Shown piece by piece: positions 35,889 to 47,744 of a stretch of 64,000 bases of DNA. A program made the translations under genes and the position numbers. Every line of letters starts with the position of its first letter. Within the stretch, counting starts at the first letter, position 1. Under the pieces are notes generated by a model. That model saw only the letters and a list, made by a program, of their open reading frames with translations, was not told where the DNA came from and ran no database searches. Source of the stretch: Reclinomonas americana ATCC 50394 (lineage: Eukaryota > Jakobida > Jakobea > Jakobida); assembly GCA_048213135.1 (NCBI GenBank), contig PS015022.1, positions 128,638 to 192,637 on the forward strand. The letters run 5' to 3'.

Positions 35889-38800
35889 TCAGCCTGTCGG
35901 TGGTACGCGCCGCACGAAGACAACTGCACGCAACTGGGAGGACCACAGGCGCCTCTCGGTGAGGTACTCGCGAATCTGTGCGGCTGTCGGCCGCTTCGCT
36001 GGGTCCACTGTGGCCGTGCACAGTGAGATACACGTGTGGTCGGTGCGGGGCGTGCGACAGCAAGTGCACACACGTACCCGCCAGCATTCGGTGAACAATC
36101 ACGCGCAGCGCTTCGCTGCAGTCGTGCTCGGTCAGTGGGCGATACTTGCCCTCAGTGATGGCCCTGCGTGATATGGTGTTTGTTGTCAGTAACACTGGTG
36201 CCTGTGTCGTTGTTATTCATGGCATGCGTCGCACGAAACTTGATGAGCGCCGGCATGCCCTTGCTCTGTGTGCCCGTCGAGCGGTACAAGAACGGGTGAT
36301 TGAGCGTGATGAGCTCGTACACCAGGCATCCGCACGACCAAATGTCGGCCTGCACAACGACGCAGTGAGACCACACTTCACCATCTCTCAGCATGATTCG
36401 GCCAGCGCGCACTCACCGGTGGTCCAGCCACATCGTCGTTCCACACCTCCGGGGCAATGTACGGCGGCGTGCCCACAGCCTGCGTGCGAGTCACCATCAC
36501 CGTCGACTCCATGGTCTTGGCCAGGCCGAAATCGGCCAGCTTCACATCCACCCCGTAGCCGCCGCGCTCAGTGAGAAGCACATTATCCGGCTGCAGATGC
36601 CAATAAGTCATGGAATACGCGCGCACAGCGTCATCGTCACAGACGAACACGAACACGAGTCGCACCTTCAAGTCACGATGCACAATGCCCGACTCATGGC
36701 ACAACTGCAGCGCCGAGATGCAGCGAGAAAAGACAAACAAGATCTCGTCCTCCGGGATCCTGCGTCTGCAGTATGCATGCACAGGTCAATCTTCACGCGT
36801 AGTACGGACACGGCACCCGTGTTGTGGCGGCACAGACGCACCTTTGTCGCTTCATGTCGTCGATCTTGTCGCCGAGAGAGCCGCCATCACACAGCTCCAG
36901 CACGAGAGTGGCCTTGCTTCGCGGTTGTCTGCAGAACCGCGCGCCACAGTGAGATGCCGTTGCTGGTCACACCAATGTGTGTGATTGCACATCATTGCGA
37001 CAAACCTCGATGACTCGGAATCCGCCTCCTGCACCCACCAGTCACAGATGCGCACCACGTTGCGGTGGTCGACCTTGCGCAGCGCCTTGATCTCGCGTCG
37101 AATCTGCCGGCGTTCACGAGCATCGTTGGAGGCAAAGAATACAGTTTTCATGGCAAACTCCTGCGCGCATACATGTCAGTCGTGTGGCCAATGTACAACA
37201 GAGGAAGTTAAAATAAATCACGAGCCTCTCCGTCGGACTTGCGGACGACCTTGTCGACCCGACCAAAGCCACCCTCGCCGAGGAACCCAATTGCCTTGTA
37301 CTGGCTCGACGGTGCTGCGTGGTGATGCACCGTGTGAGACACCATTTGCAGAAGAGCAGAATGGACGCGCTGCTTCGCACCGAGATCTTCGGCTTGTTTC
37401 TCGGGCGACGGTGAGCGATCGGTCGCAGTGCTTCGGCTGGAACTCGTTGTGCGATCTGCATCACAGATGAATGTGAGAAACAACAGCACACACACTTCTC
37501 TCCCTCTCCCGTGCAACGCACTGCTTCCACGCCGGTCGCTGCTCGAGTCCGCAACCACGGTCGGTGTGCCCGAGGTGCCCGACGATGAACCGTGACCGGT
37601 GTGCGAACGGCCGGCACTGCTGTCGATGGAGCCTGACGCCGACGACGCGGAGACGCGCTGTGTATCGGAGGAAGAATTTGAGGTCGGCAGTGCGGATGCA
37701 GTCGGCGTAGGCGGCGCCGCCATGACGGCAGCGGCTGTGACAGTGGGAGCGCGGAACGAGACGGCGTCGAGGGCGGGAATATCGGGATGCACAGCGCAGT
37801 CCTTGACCCACAGCTCCACGCGATGACGTCGTCCCGGGCAAAGACAGCCGAGAAATGTGGCCGACTCCTCAGTGGCCGCAAACTCTCCCAGCACCGTCGA
37901 CGACACCTCTTCGGCGGCGGCGGCGGCATTCTCTGCACGCCGATCGTCGGTGTGGCGACGAACCACCAGTCGGCACTCCAGCTGCAAGGAAACCAGGGAC
38001 GGCATTGCCCAGGGAGCATGCGCGCGCACCGACTGGACCACGGAAGCAAACTGGATGTGCAAGTGTGAGCGGATCACACCACAGCGGGAGCAACACACAC
38101 TCGCGTAGACTGTACCTGCCACGTGAGCGTGAAGTTGTTTTGCCACGTGCGCGCCACGGTGGCATGCAACGGGGCATTGTCTTCAGGCACATCGACTTTT
38201 TCCCAGTCACCGGGTATCCACTGATGCCCGCTGCCGCTGCTTGCTGGCGACCCGCGCGTGGCCTCCAGTCGCAGCAAATGACGCCCGGCCGGCAGACCAA
38301 ACAGCACAAAACCGAATCGCCCAGGCTCGCCGGCTCGCAGAAACTCGACGTGCTGCAACACTGCATGATTGACACAAAGAAGGAGGCGGATGAGACGAAA
38401 TGAAAGAGAAAAAGAGGAAGAGATGTGCGTGCTGGCAACAAACCGCCCGGATCGCCTGGGCCACGATGGATCAGGCGCAATTCCACATCCGACGGCAGCG
38501 GGTACTTTCGCTGATCCCAGCAGAATGCGGCGCACACAGAGACCGGTCCGACGCCGCGCACCAGCTGCAACTTGGGGAGAATCAGTGGAGGCTCCACGGC
38601 CGGGATTTCGAGGGGTGGCATTGGCGCCGCCGCTGTTGGGATCAAGAGACAATGTGAGTGCCAGAGAGTGCGCGTGTGAGAGAGACCAACACGTACCTGC
38701 TGCGCTGCCGCGACGAGCAGAAGTCGGCGTGCCAGAGGGCGATAATCTCAAGTGCCTCTCGACCGTTGTTGACACCAGTGAGACAGCAATGGGCTGCAAC

Positions 38801-41013
38801 AGTGCGGTAGTCGATGGCGGTGGAGCCAGTGGTGGCTGCAGTGGTGGCGGTGTGGCGGGCGGCGTCGTTGGCGGAGACATGGCTCTGGTCACAGGCTGGT
38901 GCTCTGCCGCAGCGACACCCGTGCGCACGAGCGACAGCCGATACACCTTCACGGTGTGGTCAAAGGCACCCGTGGCCACTCGCGTGCCACACGGACTCCA
39001 GCACACAGACACCACTGGCCCGCTGTGATCGCCAACCGTGCGCACACACTCGCCATTGGCGACACGATGAACTCGCACGGTCTTGTCGTAGCTCGCCGAG
39101 GCCACAAACACATCGGCGTCTGTCGTCAGCACCGCAACGTCGTTCACCGTCTCCGTGTGCGACCGAATCTTGCGCACGCAGCGACCCGACTCCACGTCCC
39201 ACACGCGAATGGTCTTGTCGGCCGACGACGACGCCAGCGAGAGAGATCCAGTCGAGCGCGACAGCGACCACGAAACCGAGAAAGCAGCCGCACGGTGACC
39301 GCGCAGCGACAGCAGCAGCTCCGGTTGGTGTGCCGCAGAGGTACTGGCCAGCAGCGCCGGCGACAGCTGCCACACGCGAACGGCACCATCAGCACACGCA
39401 GCCGCCAGCAGGAATTTCCCGTCGGAGGCCGGAGCCGGGCTAAAGGCCACTCGCGACACTTCACCGGCGTTGGGCGACAGCACCGACACGCAGCGACGGT
39501 GCGCCACCGACCACAAACGCACGGTCGAGTCGCGTGAGCCACTGGCCAGCAAGTCGTACTCTCCCAGCACTGCCACGCCCCACACCGGCGACGTGTGACC
39601 CTCAAACACCACTGGGTGTGCCAACGACGGAGCCGCGTCGCTGCCCTTGGCGGCTGCCGACAGTACCGACTGCACATTCCACAAGCGCAGGCCGCCCTCG
39701 CCGCTGCCGGAGATCACCTGCTGACCATCCGAGTGCCAACACACGGTGAGGACCTCGGCCGGGTGCGGCAACACGGCGAGCGCTCGAGTGGCGGAGCGCG
39801 TCGAGAGGCGCCATATTCGCACCGTGTTGTCCCACGACGCGGAGGCAAGAACATCCGAATCGTGCGGATTGAATGCCACCTGACACACCCATCCTTCGTG
39901 ACCGACGCCGGCCCACAACATGCGCTCCGTCGACTCATTGTCGGAGGGCGCCCACTGCGGTGACGGTGGCGCAGCATTCACCGAGCCCGCAGTACGAGTT
40001 GCGCTGGTGGATGTGCTGTTCGTACTCGGTGTGGAGGCCGAGGTCCCAACCGCATGCGCCCCGGCGTCCAGCGATGCCGTGCGACGAGGTGATCCCTGTA
40101 AACTGCGCGTCGGCCGATCGTGTGCGGGACTAATGTGCGGGGTGGTGGCAGCACTGCGTGATGGCCTCCGTCGGTGCCCGCTCCTCTGCTGTGCGTGATC
40201 GGCGCAGGTGAGAGGCGGCCGGAGCGACTTGGAGAGGCAGACGAAGCAACTCACCGGCGTCTCGCCCTGCTGCCCCGTCTCCTGCTTCTCCTGCTGCTTC
40301 TCCTGCTGCTTCTCCTGCTGCTGTTGATGTCTGTCGGTCAATCTCCGTGCACTCGGCCGGTCCAGCACAACGCCATCGGTGGCCGACCTCTTGTGCGGCG
40401 AAACAGAGAGACCACGCGAGCCAGCCGTCGCGTGTGGGCCAGGCGACACTGAATTGCTGACACCCAACAGACCGCCCGCACCACGACCACCACTGCCAGC
40501 ACTGCGAGTGTATGCTGGCGACGAGGGACTGCCCAAATCGCGCAGTGGCGGCGACGAGGCGGCCATGTGGGAGCGCGACGTCTGGATGTGCAGCTCGGGT
40601 GGCGTGTCGCGCGAGTGACGCGGTCCACGAGCCGACTGCACCTGTCTCTCCTCACCACCGCCGCCGCCACTACCACCACCGCCACTACCACCACCAGCGC
40701 TACCGTGACCACCGCCACCACCGCCACTGCTGCGCTCGCGGCTGTGACCGCCTCCTCGACCACCACTTGTCGCCTTTCGACTGCCGGCACTGCTGCTGCT
40801 GTTGCGCCCGGGAGACCATCGTGGTGGAGTGCGCGACCGGCCCAGCATCAGGTCCGAGCTCAGTGCATCCAGTGGTAGCATGCGTGGTGGCGTCTGCAGG
40901 CCGCCGTGTGGACGAGGTGCGGCCTCTCGTGATCGTGAGCGTGCCCGTTGTTGTTGATGTGTCGGTGAGGCGGGCGGCCGATCACCTGCCCGCCGAGACG
41001 GTGACAGCGCCAT
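35889..41013 (-). CDS. WD40-repeat / protein kinase fusion protein
   Basis: Start ATG 41011-41013. About 300 disordered residues (Ser/Arg/Gly-rich, with an EKQQEKQQEKQ repeat near 40290) precede a seven-bladed WD40 propeller (about 38930-39900: GHEGWVCQVAF..VRIW, GHTSPVWGVAV..VRLW, GHRAAAFSVSW..IRVWD, etc.). A middle region with two beta-rich blocks (about 38600-38450 and 38350-38150) follows. An intron near 38060-38126 joins FTLTWQ to FASVVQSVRAHAPW, and the frame continues into a Ser/Thr kinase: LGEGGFGRV (about 37280), EFAMKT, HRDLK (about 36680), LADFGLAK and GTPPYIAPEVW (about 36455), then ADIWSCGCLVYELI and RPTAAQIREYL. All catalytic motifs are intact. NEK/PEK-like features appear but the family is not clear. 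Stop at 35889-35891, unless one more exon exists. No stop separates WD40 and kinase, so a single product is favoured; two genes remain possible. Confidence 0.72.
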
Positions 41014-41528
41014 GCTGGCTTCTACACCCCTGCTGGTGTGGAGGGAATGAGAGAACAGCGAGAAGGAGAGAAGAGGTGTGCGTATTTCAAGCGATTCACA
41101 ACGGTGGATGCACTCTCCCACACTGACTATAATGGCAATATCCAATGTCCACAACACACGGAGCGAGAACAAGACACACGCGAGTGGTGACTGCCAGTCA
41201 AAGGAGAGTGCGAGTACACGTGCCGTGGATGATATGACGAAAAACCATCGGGACTCCCTTTGCCAAAGTGCCAAACAGCACACAGACTGTCTCAAAAAAA
41301 TATGCGACAAGCAATCAATCACTCACTCACCCGCACGGCTGCCCGGCTTGCTGCCTACTCCGTTGCACACACGCGCAGACACACAGAGGGAGAGCGCACT
41401 CACACAAACGCACAGAAACGCTGTTTGCCCGCTGGACAGTGCTGCTCGAGCTGTCCCGGGACAGATGATCGTAAACTTGGGACCGATCTCATTCGCGACA
41501 CACAGACACGCACGCACGCACGTATCGA
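41014..41528. promoter_or_regulatory. Divergent promoter region, 515 bp
   Basis: Between the WD40-kinase start (-) and the four-TM protein start (+). CACA/CACGCACGCA repeats near 41500 and an A-rich run at about 41292. No coding exon recognised on either strand; the kinase-side frame is open to about 41322 but lacks conserved sequence. Confidence 0.45.
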
Positions 41529-44310
41529 ATGACTGAGCGTACGGGCAGTCTGAGCCCACGGCCGCTCAGTCGCTTCAGCAGTTTAGGTGAGGACCTCACG
41601 CCCGGAGCGACAAGTCGTCGTCGCCCGTTGGCCGTTTTTTCTGTCTCACACATACGCAGGATCGGATGGTCGCCTGTACTTGCCACCACTCAACTCGTCG
41701 CCACCGCTCATGCCGCTCCCGTCGCCGCAAGCGCTGATCGATGTGCTGCCGTACGCGCGTCCGCCATCGTCGTCGCTGTCGCCGACGAGACCGACGACGG
41801 CCACCCGACGATCGCCATCGCCCACTGCTGTGCAACAAGGGGAGCGCGAGGGCGGCGAGGGCGAGGAGGAGGAGGACGAGGTGAGCGATCTGCGACTGCG
41901 TGATCGACTGGCGCGACGACGGAGACCAATGTCGGCGCGTGTACCGGACGCGCCAACGCGACCGCCACCGTCGACGGTGATGACGGCGCCGATGGTGGCG
42001 CCACCAGTCACACTGCATCGACGCTCGCGGCATGCAGAGAGCCCGATTGCTGTCGCGCCTACAGGGCGGCCGGCCAGCCGGCTGACAGTGGATGTGCTGC
42101 AGCAGCAGGCCGATGGACCGGTGAACACGGAACTCGATGCTGAAGTGGAGCCCGACGACGAGGTGTTCCCCGATGTGGTGGTGCCGGCGATTGATGTAGG
42201 CAAGCCGGTGGCTGAGGATGGAGCGGGACGAGAAATCTCCGACTCGGAGCGAGAGCGGCTGGCGCGTCGGCTCGAGTGGACCGGCTGGCGTTGGTTTCGT
42301 GTACTGTTGGCAGTGCATCTGTGTGTGCTCGGCGGTGTCGGTGGTGGCTTTCCGGATCTCTTTCGTCATCTGGCAAAAGACGCGGCACGGACCGCCGATC
42401 CCATTATCCGCACCATGGCCACTGCGTTCACCGGGGTGCGTCGCATCTCTCCCATTTTCTGTGTTCACGCACACGAGGTGGACTCACTGTGTCGTCGTCT
42501 CGCCCGCAGTCCATGTTTCTGGTGTACTTTGGACCGGCGTTCTTCTGCAGTCTCTTTATTGGCTCCGCCTGCGTCAATGAGTGTCGCGGACCTAGCCGTC
42601 GGCGATCGTGGCTCATCGCCTTCACCTTGATCATTCTGTGCCTGCTGTTCGCGTACCACGTGGCGCTCTTGACGTATCTGGTGGTGTCTCACGTGGCGCC
42701 GTCGTCGCAACGCAACGTGTGGGACGTGATTGCGTACGCCTTGTACTATCTGGAGTGTGTAGTGATTCTGGCCGAGTTTGTGGCACTGGCGGTCGTCGCG
42801 CGCTCCCGTTGGATCACCGTAACACCGGCTGGTGAGCCTCTTCTCCATATTTTTTGTCATGCGCTGTTACATAATCTGTATGTGTGTGCGACCACAGCGT
42901 CCACGGCCGACTTGATTTCGCTGGCTGGTAGGTTGCCAGTTTGCAGAGATACGAGACTTGTACAATGTTTATTCTTACACACGGCGTTGATGTGCACAGG
43001 CGACAAGGGCGTGGCAGCCGATCCCGTGGAGGAGGCCGATCGGGAGGTGCGCCGAATTCTCAAGCGCGGAGGGCCAGGTTTGAGTTGTCTTGCGGCTGTT
43101 TTGGTCAAGGGTGTTGTTGACACGATTATGTGCAGAGGAGGGCGTGCTCGCGTCGCCGCGCTCACGCAGTGGAGAGCGTTCACCGCGCAAGCTGCCCGAC
43201 AGTCGAATTCACACTGCGATGGGTGTGTCGTTGTGGAGTGGATCGCGCGTGTTTTTCGTGTACTTTTTTTGCTGACCAACAAGCATAAATCGAGCAGCGA
43301 CAGTGGAGGACGCGGCAGGGGAACGAGAAGCACGTCGCGAACATCGCCACCGTCACCGGCGACATCGTCATGGCGAGCGTCGGCATCGACGGCACTCAAG
43401 GTCCAAGGGTGCGTGGTGGATGGGTGAAGAAAAGGAGAAGGAGAGGGAAAGGAGGAGGAAGAAGAAGAAGAAGAGAAGAAGAAGGAGGAGGAAGAAGAAG
43501 AAGAGAAGAAGAAGATGGAGAAGGAGGAGAAAAGGAGGAATATGAGTAGGAAAATAGGAGAAGAAGAAGGGGGAGTATAGGAAGAAGGAGGAGGGAGGAA
43601 AACAAGAAACGAAGAAGAAGAAAGAATAGGAGGACGATAATGGGGAGAAGAACCAGAAATCGAAGGAAATAGAGGCGGAAGGGGAGGAGAAGAGAAGAAG
43701 AAGGTGGAGGAGGAGGAGGAGGAGGAGGTGGAGAAGGAGAAAAATAGGAGGACGAGAAAGAGCAAGGAGGAAAAGCAAGAAGAAGAGCATAAGGATTTGA
43801 GAAAATCGACAGCAAAGGAGTGCCAGAGAGCAACAATGGGGGAAAGAATAGCAAGGACAAGGGCAACCATTCTCCCTCTCATCTTCCTCTCACATTCACA
43901 ACTGCAGGCGATCGCGATCGCGAGCGCTCACGCTCACCTCGACGCTCTCGTTCGGCCCAGCCGCCCGCCAAAGTACCGCAAGGCTGGGAGGGTGCGTCAC
44001 AGCTCCATCACCACCAATCATACGACGCTCGCCCACTCACTTATTTTTCGATGCAGTTCCCGGAGACAGTGAGATGGAGCGCGTGCGGATGCAGAACATT
44101 CATCCGGGTTGGCAGAGTTGCGACGAATGTTCACTCGAGCGCAGACAGAAAAATATCTATCTCACACGTGCGCGTGCAGTGCTGTCGGAGCCCGAGTCTG
44201 GCGACTCGTTCACCGTGGCCAAGACGCGCGACACCGGGCACTGGACCGACGAATCGGCATCGCTATCGCGCTCCTCGTCGTCCTCCAGCATCCACGAGCA
44301 GCAGACGTGA
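41529..44310 (+). CDS. Four-TM membrane protein with Arg/Ser-rich tail, unrecognised
   Basis: ATG 41529 (MTERTGSLSPRPLSRFSSLG) joins across a GTGAGG...ACGCAG intron to a ~210-residue disordered Pro/Arg/Glu-rich region. Four hydrophobic helices follow: WFRVLLAVHLCVLGGVGG, MFLVYFGPAFFCSLFIG, SWLIAFTLIILCLLFAYHVALL and VIAYALYYLECVVILAEFVALAVVA (about 42290-42815). Short exons (ADLISLAG, DPVEEADREVRRILKRG) lead to an Arg/Ser/His-rich tail. An intron at 43409-43907 joins SRSK to GDRDRERSRSPRRSRS exactly in phase. The last exon (MERVRMQNIHPGW..., ESASLSRSSSSSSIHEQQT) ends at TGA 44308-44310. No family recognised. The stop is 40 bp from that of the convergent PH-domain gene. Confidence 0.55.
43426..43795 (+). 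repeat. Polypurine tract inside an intron of the four-TM gene
   Basis: About 370 nt of GAA/GAG/GGA with only scattered pyrimidines on the sense strand. It lies inside the intron 43409-43907 (donor GTGCGT, acceptor CTGCAG). Not a clean tandem repeat; units such as AGGAGGACGA recur. Confidence 0.85.
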
Positions 44311-44350
44311 GGCGCGGTGTGACCAGCGACTAGGAGGTGTGATGCCGCGG

Positions 44351-45159
44351 TCACTGCGCAGCAGCATCGGCCGCCGTCGCCGCCGCCGCCGCCGAGGCCG
44401 CAGACGGCGGCACGCGACGAGTCAGCAGTTCGAGCTCCACGATTCTGCGTTCCAGCTCGTCAAACTGCTGGTTCTCCTGCAGCACCCGAGAAAAGGCGTT
44501 GATTTCGCCAATCCACTGTCGCCGCAGCTCAGAAGTCGCCGCCGACACTTGATAAATGCGCGTCGGTGTCACCACCTCAAAGTACCCACTGCTGCTCCCA
44601 ATACCGACCGCGCCTCCTCCGCTCAATGCTGCAGCTGCAGCGGCGGCCATTCCGCCTCCGCCTGCACTCCCAAAGTTGGAGAAGCTGTGTGTGCTCACGG
44701 CCGAGCTGAGGCTGCTTGCGCTGCCTGTGCGTGGAATGCCGGGCGAGCCGGGCGGCAGCACGCTGAGTGCCGCCGAGGACGCACTGGAGGACAGTGAGGA
44801 GGCGGAGGTCGAGGAGGTGAGTGTCGTCACGCTTCCGTCGACAGACTGCGGGGAGCGGGAATGAGTGAGAGTGAGAGAGATGGGGAAAGCGGGTGAGAAA
44901 GGCAACTCTTGCAATGGCTTCTGCGAGTGGAATGACGCCAGCGGGGCGCGAACTGCCACGACCTGTCGGGCTCTTGTAGTAGGTGAGAGTCATGGCGGAG
45001 GGGTCGAGCTCGAACCAGCGTTCCTTCCAGCTCTTGTTGACGACACCGCGCTTGCCGAGCACGCCAACAATCTGTGGTGGGGGAGGGTGAGGCACGAAGG
45101 GGGGAAGGAAGAGAGATGGAGGTGCACTCGACCTTGCCATCTGCCAGGCGCTCCATCAT
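44351..45159 (-). CDS. PH-domain protein with a low-complexity insert splitting the domain
   Basis: ATG 45157-45159 (MMERLADGK) splices to IVGVLGKRGVVNKSWKERWFELD, the first strands of a pleckstrin-homology domain, then LTYYKSP and GVIPLAEAIARV. About 90 residues of Ser/Gly/Ala (44640-44855) interrupt the fold before it resumes as GYFEVVTPTRIYQVSA and the C-terminal helix SELRRQWIGEINAF with its conserved Trp. A short coiled coil (QQFDELERRIVELELLTRRV) and an Ala tail end at 44351-44353. PH domains bind phosphoinositides or proteins at membranes; the basic strand 1-2 loop (KRGVVNKSWKERW) fits lipid binding. The donor after DGK is GTCGAG, unusual but the only in-frame option I see. Confidence 0.72.
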
Positions 45160-45280
45160 TTCTCTTGTGTTGTGGCCTGTTGTGTGAGTGTGAGAGAGAG
45201 AGTTTTGGTTGATTGATGTGTGTCGTCTCCTTGGCTGATCAGGCGCGGACTCCTTTGGTTCGGCTCTCGTCAGTGTGTAC

Positions 45281-45352
45281 GCTCATATAGTATAGTGGTT
45301 AGTACTTTCGGTTGTGGTCCGAACGACCCCTGTTCGATTCAGGGTATGAGCA
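45281..45352 (+). tRNA. tRNA-His (GTG anticodon)
   Basis: The acceptor stem GCTCATA (45281-45287) pairs with TATGAGC (45345-45351), with discriminator A at 45352. The D arm contains the box A match TAGTATAGTGG. The anticodon stem TTCGG/CCGAA encloses loop TTGTGGT with anticodon GTG at 45314-45316. The T arm CCCTG-TTCGATT-CAGGG holds box B. No intron. The base before position 1 is C, so the G-1 of tRNA-His must be added after transcription, as usual in eukaryotes. Confidence 0.97.
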
Positions 45353-45354
45353 CA

Positions 45355-45362
45355 TTTTTTTT
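45355..45362 (+). terminator. RNA polymerase III terminator of tRNA-His
   Basis: Run of eight T two bases after the tRNA 3' end. Confidence 0.85.
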
Positions 45363-46420
45363 CATTTTTTCTGCCGCTGTTTTTTTTTTCTTTCTTTCTG
45401 GAGCGCTCACGATGCATGCACATGCAACTCGTGAAGACATGGTGAGAGAATAATGGATTGACAAAACTAGAATTTCCAGATCTACTATGCATGGATATCG
45501 ATAGAAACTGAATTCGAACGCTTGCACCTGCAGCACACCTGTCTCGATGACCAGTCACGTGCAACATATTCAAATACAAACCTTGTTGACGGCAGCGATG
45601 GTTTTTGCGTCTGATAGCTTTCAGAGCTTCGAACAAATCGAAAACTTCGATATCACAATATTCACCGCAAAGCGTGGCTGAACTGTGGATTTGACGCACT
45701 TGCATAGACATGGCGCCATCTGGGATCGTACATGGCACCTCCAACCTTTGAGTAGAAGACAAAGGCAGGCAAACGAAGCAAAGCTGCGTCCGGGTCCATG
45801 AATTCGACTTCGAACGAAAGAAATCCGCGATCTTGTTCATTTAAATTCCCAGAAGGAATGCAGGACGGCAGCAACGGATGCTGGTGTTGTTGTTGTCATA
45901 ATTGATACGGACACCCAACTACCAGACAACTTGCAATTGCACTCGAGTCCGCCACGAACAAATAGCAGCACCAACACAAATGCGTTTCTGCTCCTTCCCG
46001 GACTTGCTTGCATTGCCGCTTCCGCTACTTTTCCGGACTTGCTTGCACGCTGCCCGGCATTTGTTGGGGTTCTTTTGTGCTCTGACACCAAGTCCACTTG
46101 CCATGTCTTCTGTATTCCTCTCTGAAACTCGGCGTCATATCCATTCTTGTCATGAGCCGTGGTTTCTTGCAGTTCAATATTCGCCAGCATTAGACATCTC
46201 GGCTTTTCCCCACTGTTTCCGTGTTGTCTCTGTTCCTGGTTCCCATCGTGCATCATGCGATTTGTTAGTGCCCGGTCATCGCGTAATCTCATGCCTCTCC
46301 TTCATTATCATTCACTCTGGCGCCGTATGGTGCATGACCGCTTCATAAACCTACCATCAACACAGAAGCAGTGGTGCGCGTGCGCGAGTCAGCAACCCCC
46401 TCTCATTCATCATCATGACA
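45363..46420. other. 1-kb unassigned segment of visibly lower G+C
   Basis: T-rich to about 45410, then 45450-46350 with A+T content clearly above the neighbours, few microsatellites and several medium open frames on both strands. On minus, about 45664-45910 reads SFEVEFMDPDAALLRLPAFVFYSKVGG and about 45840-46290 is another frame; on plus, about 45880-46125 is open. None has an in-frame start plus recognisable motif. It could be a decayed gene, an old insertion or an unrecognised RNA locus. Confidence 0.5.
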
Positions 46421-47166
46421 TCACGCTTGCCCGCCAGACGCAACGAGTAGTGTGACAGCATTGACGGGGAACGAGCGAATAAGGGTGACCAGCAGGCCGC
46501 GGAAGAAGACAGCCACGCCCTCCGTTCTGTACATCTGTCGGGCGCAGTCCAAAATCCCATGATACTGCGCGCATCGGTACACAATGTGAATCGTCGCCAC
46601 CTCCTCCTATACCTAAACACAGTACGCGACGCAACTTGCATGTGATTGTGGCTCTGCGTTTGAATTCTCGACTTGATGACATCGGTGGGGAACGAGACTA
46701 GCCAGTAGGCCGTCCCGGCAGCTCCGCCAGCCATTAGCAAGGAAAACACATCCAGCGTCTCTTGCTCATCCACGTCCTCGCCAATCATGACAAGTTTTGT
46801 CAGGCGGTATCTGCGCTCACTTTTCACACACACGACAACAACAACAACAACATGGTGCACGCTACCACTCCCTCGCCACTCACGTTCCAAAGTATGCTGC
46901 GCCGCACACACACACACACGCAAAGGTGAGGACGGAAAAGAGTAAGTAAATGGAGCGATGGAGTGGCGCACCTGCATTGCCCGGTATCTCACGCAGAAGC
47001 GTGGCGCCAAAACCCTGCATTGCACTCGCGTGAGCAGAATACCCCTGCTTGCATATTGTCGACATGCAGAGGCAGACCGTCATGAGACCGCGCATGCCTT
47101 CCGTTTTCACTGCACATTCGCCGCAGAGTCAGTATCATTGCATGCAGCTGAAGTGAGAACGGAGTG

Positions 47167-47233
<67 letters not shown>

Positions 47234-47694
47234 NNNNNNNNNNNNNNNNNNNNNNNNNNNNNNNNNNNNNNNNNNNNNNNNNNNNNNNNNNNNNNNNNNN
47301 NNNNNNNNNNNNNNNNNNNNNNNNNNNNNNNNNNNNNNNNNNNNNNNNNNNNNNNNNNNNNNNNNNNNNNNNNNNNNNNNNNNNNNNNNNNNNNNNNNNN
47401 NNNNNNNNNNNNNNNNNNNNNNNNNNNNNNNNNNNNNNNNNNNNNNNNNNNNNNNNNNNNNNNNNNNNNNNNNNNNNNNNNNNNNNNNNNNNNNNNNNNN
47501 NNNNNNNNNNNNNNNNNNNNNNNNNNNNNNNNNNNNNNNNNNNNNNNNNNNNNNNNNNNNNNNNNNNNNNNNNNNNNNNNNNNNNCGACGAGTACTGTCC
47601 GAACGGTAGGTGTAGGACGACTAGTCTTCGTCGTATACTCGTCTCGTCCGTAACCGTACTACGCCCTTCGGTACGTACGACGTAGTAGAGACGA

Positions 47695-47744
<50 letters not shown>

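Noticed and set aside
36153-36412. Possibility that the kinase is a separate gene from the WD40 protein
   Set aside because: The frame and a GT-AG intron near 38060-38126 connect them without a stop and no start-codon context was found between; kept as one gene with stated doubt.
45283-45840. Minus-strand open frame overlapping the tRNA
   Set aside because: It runs through the tRNA-His gene and T-runs and contains no recognisable domain.
47586-47698. 113 bp of unusual TACG/ACG-like sequence between the N gap and (CT)n
   Set aside because: It has no long homopolymers, no coding potential and follows TACG flow-like order, as low-signal pyrosequencing reads do at a repeat. Treated as an assembly artefact.
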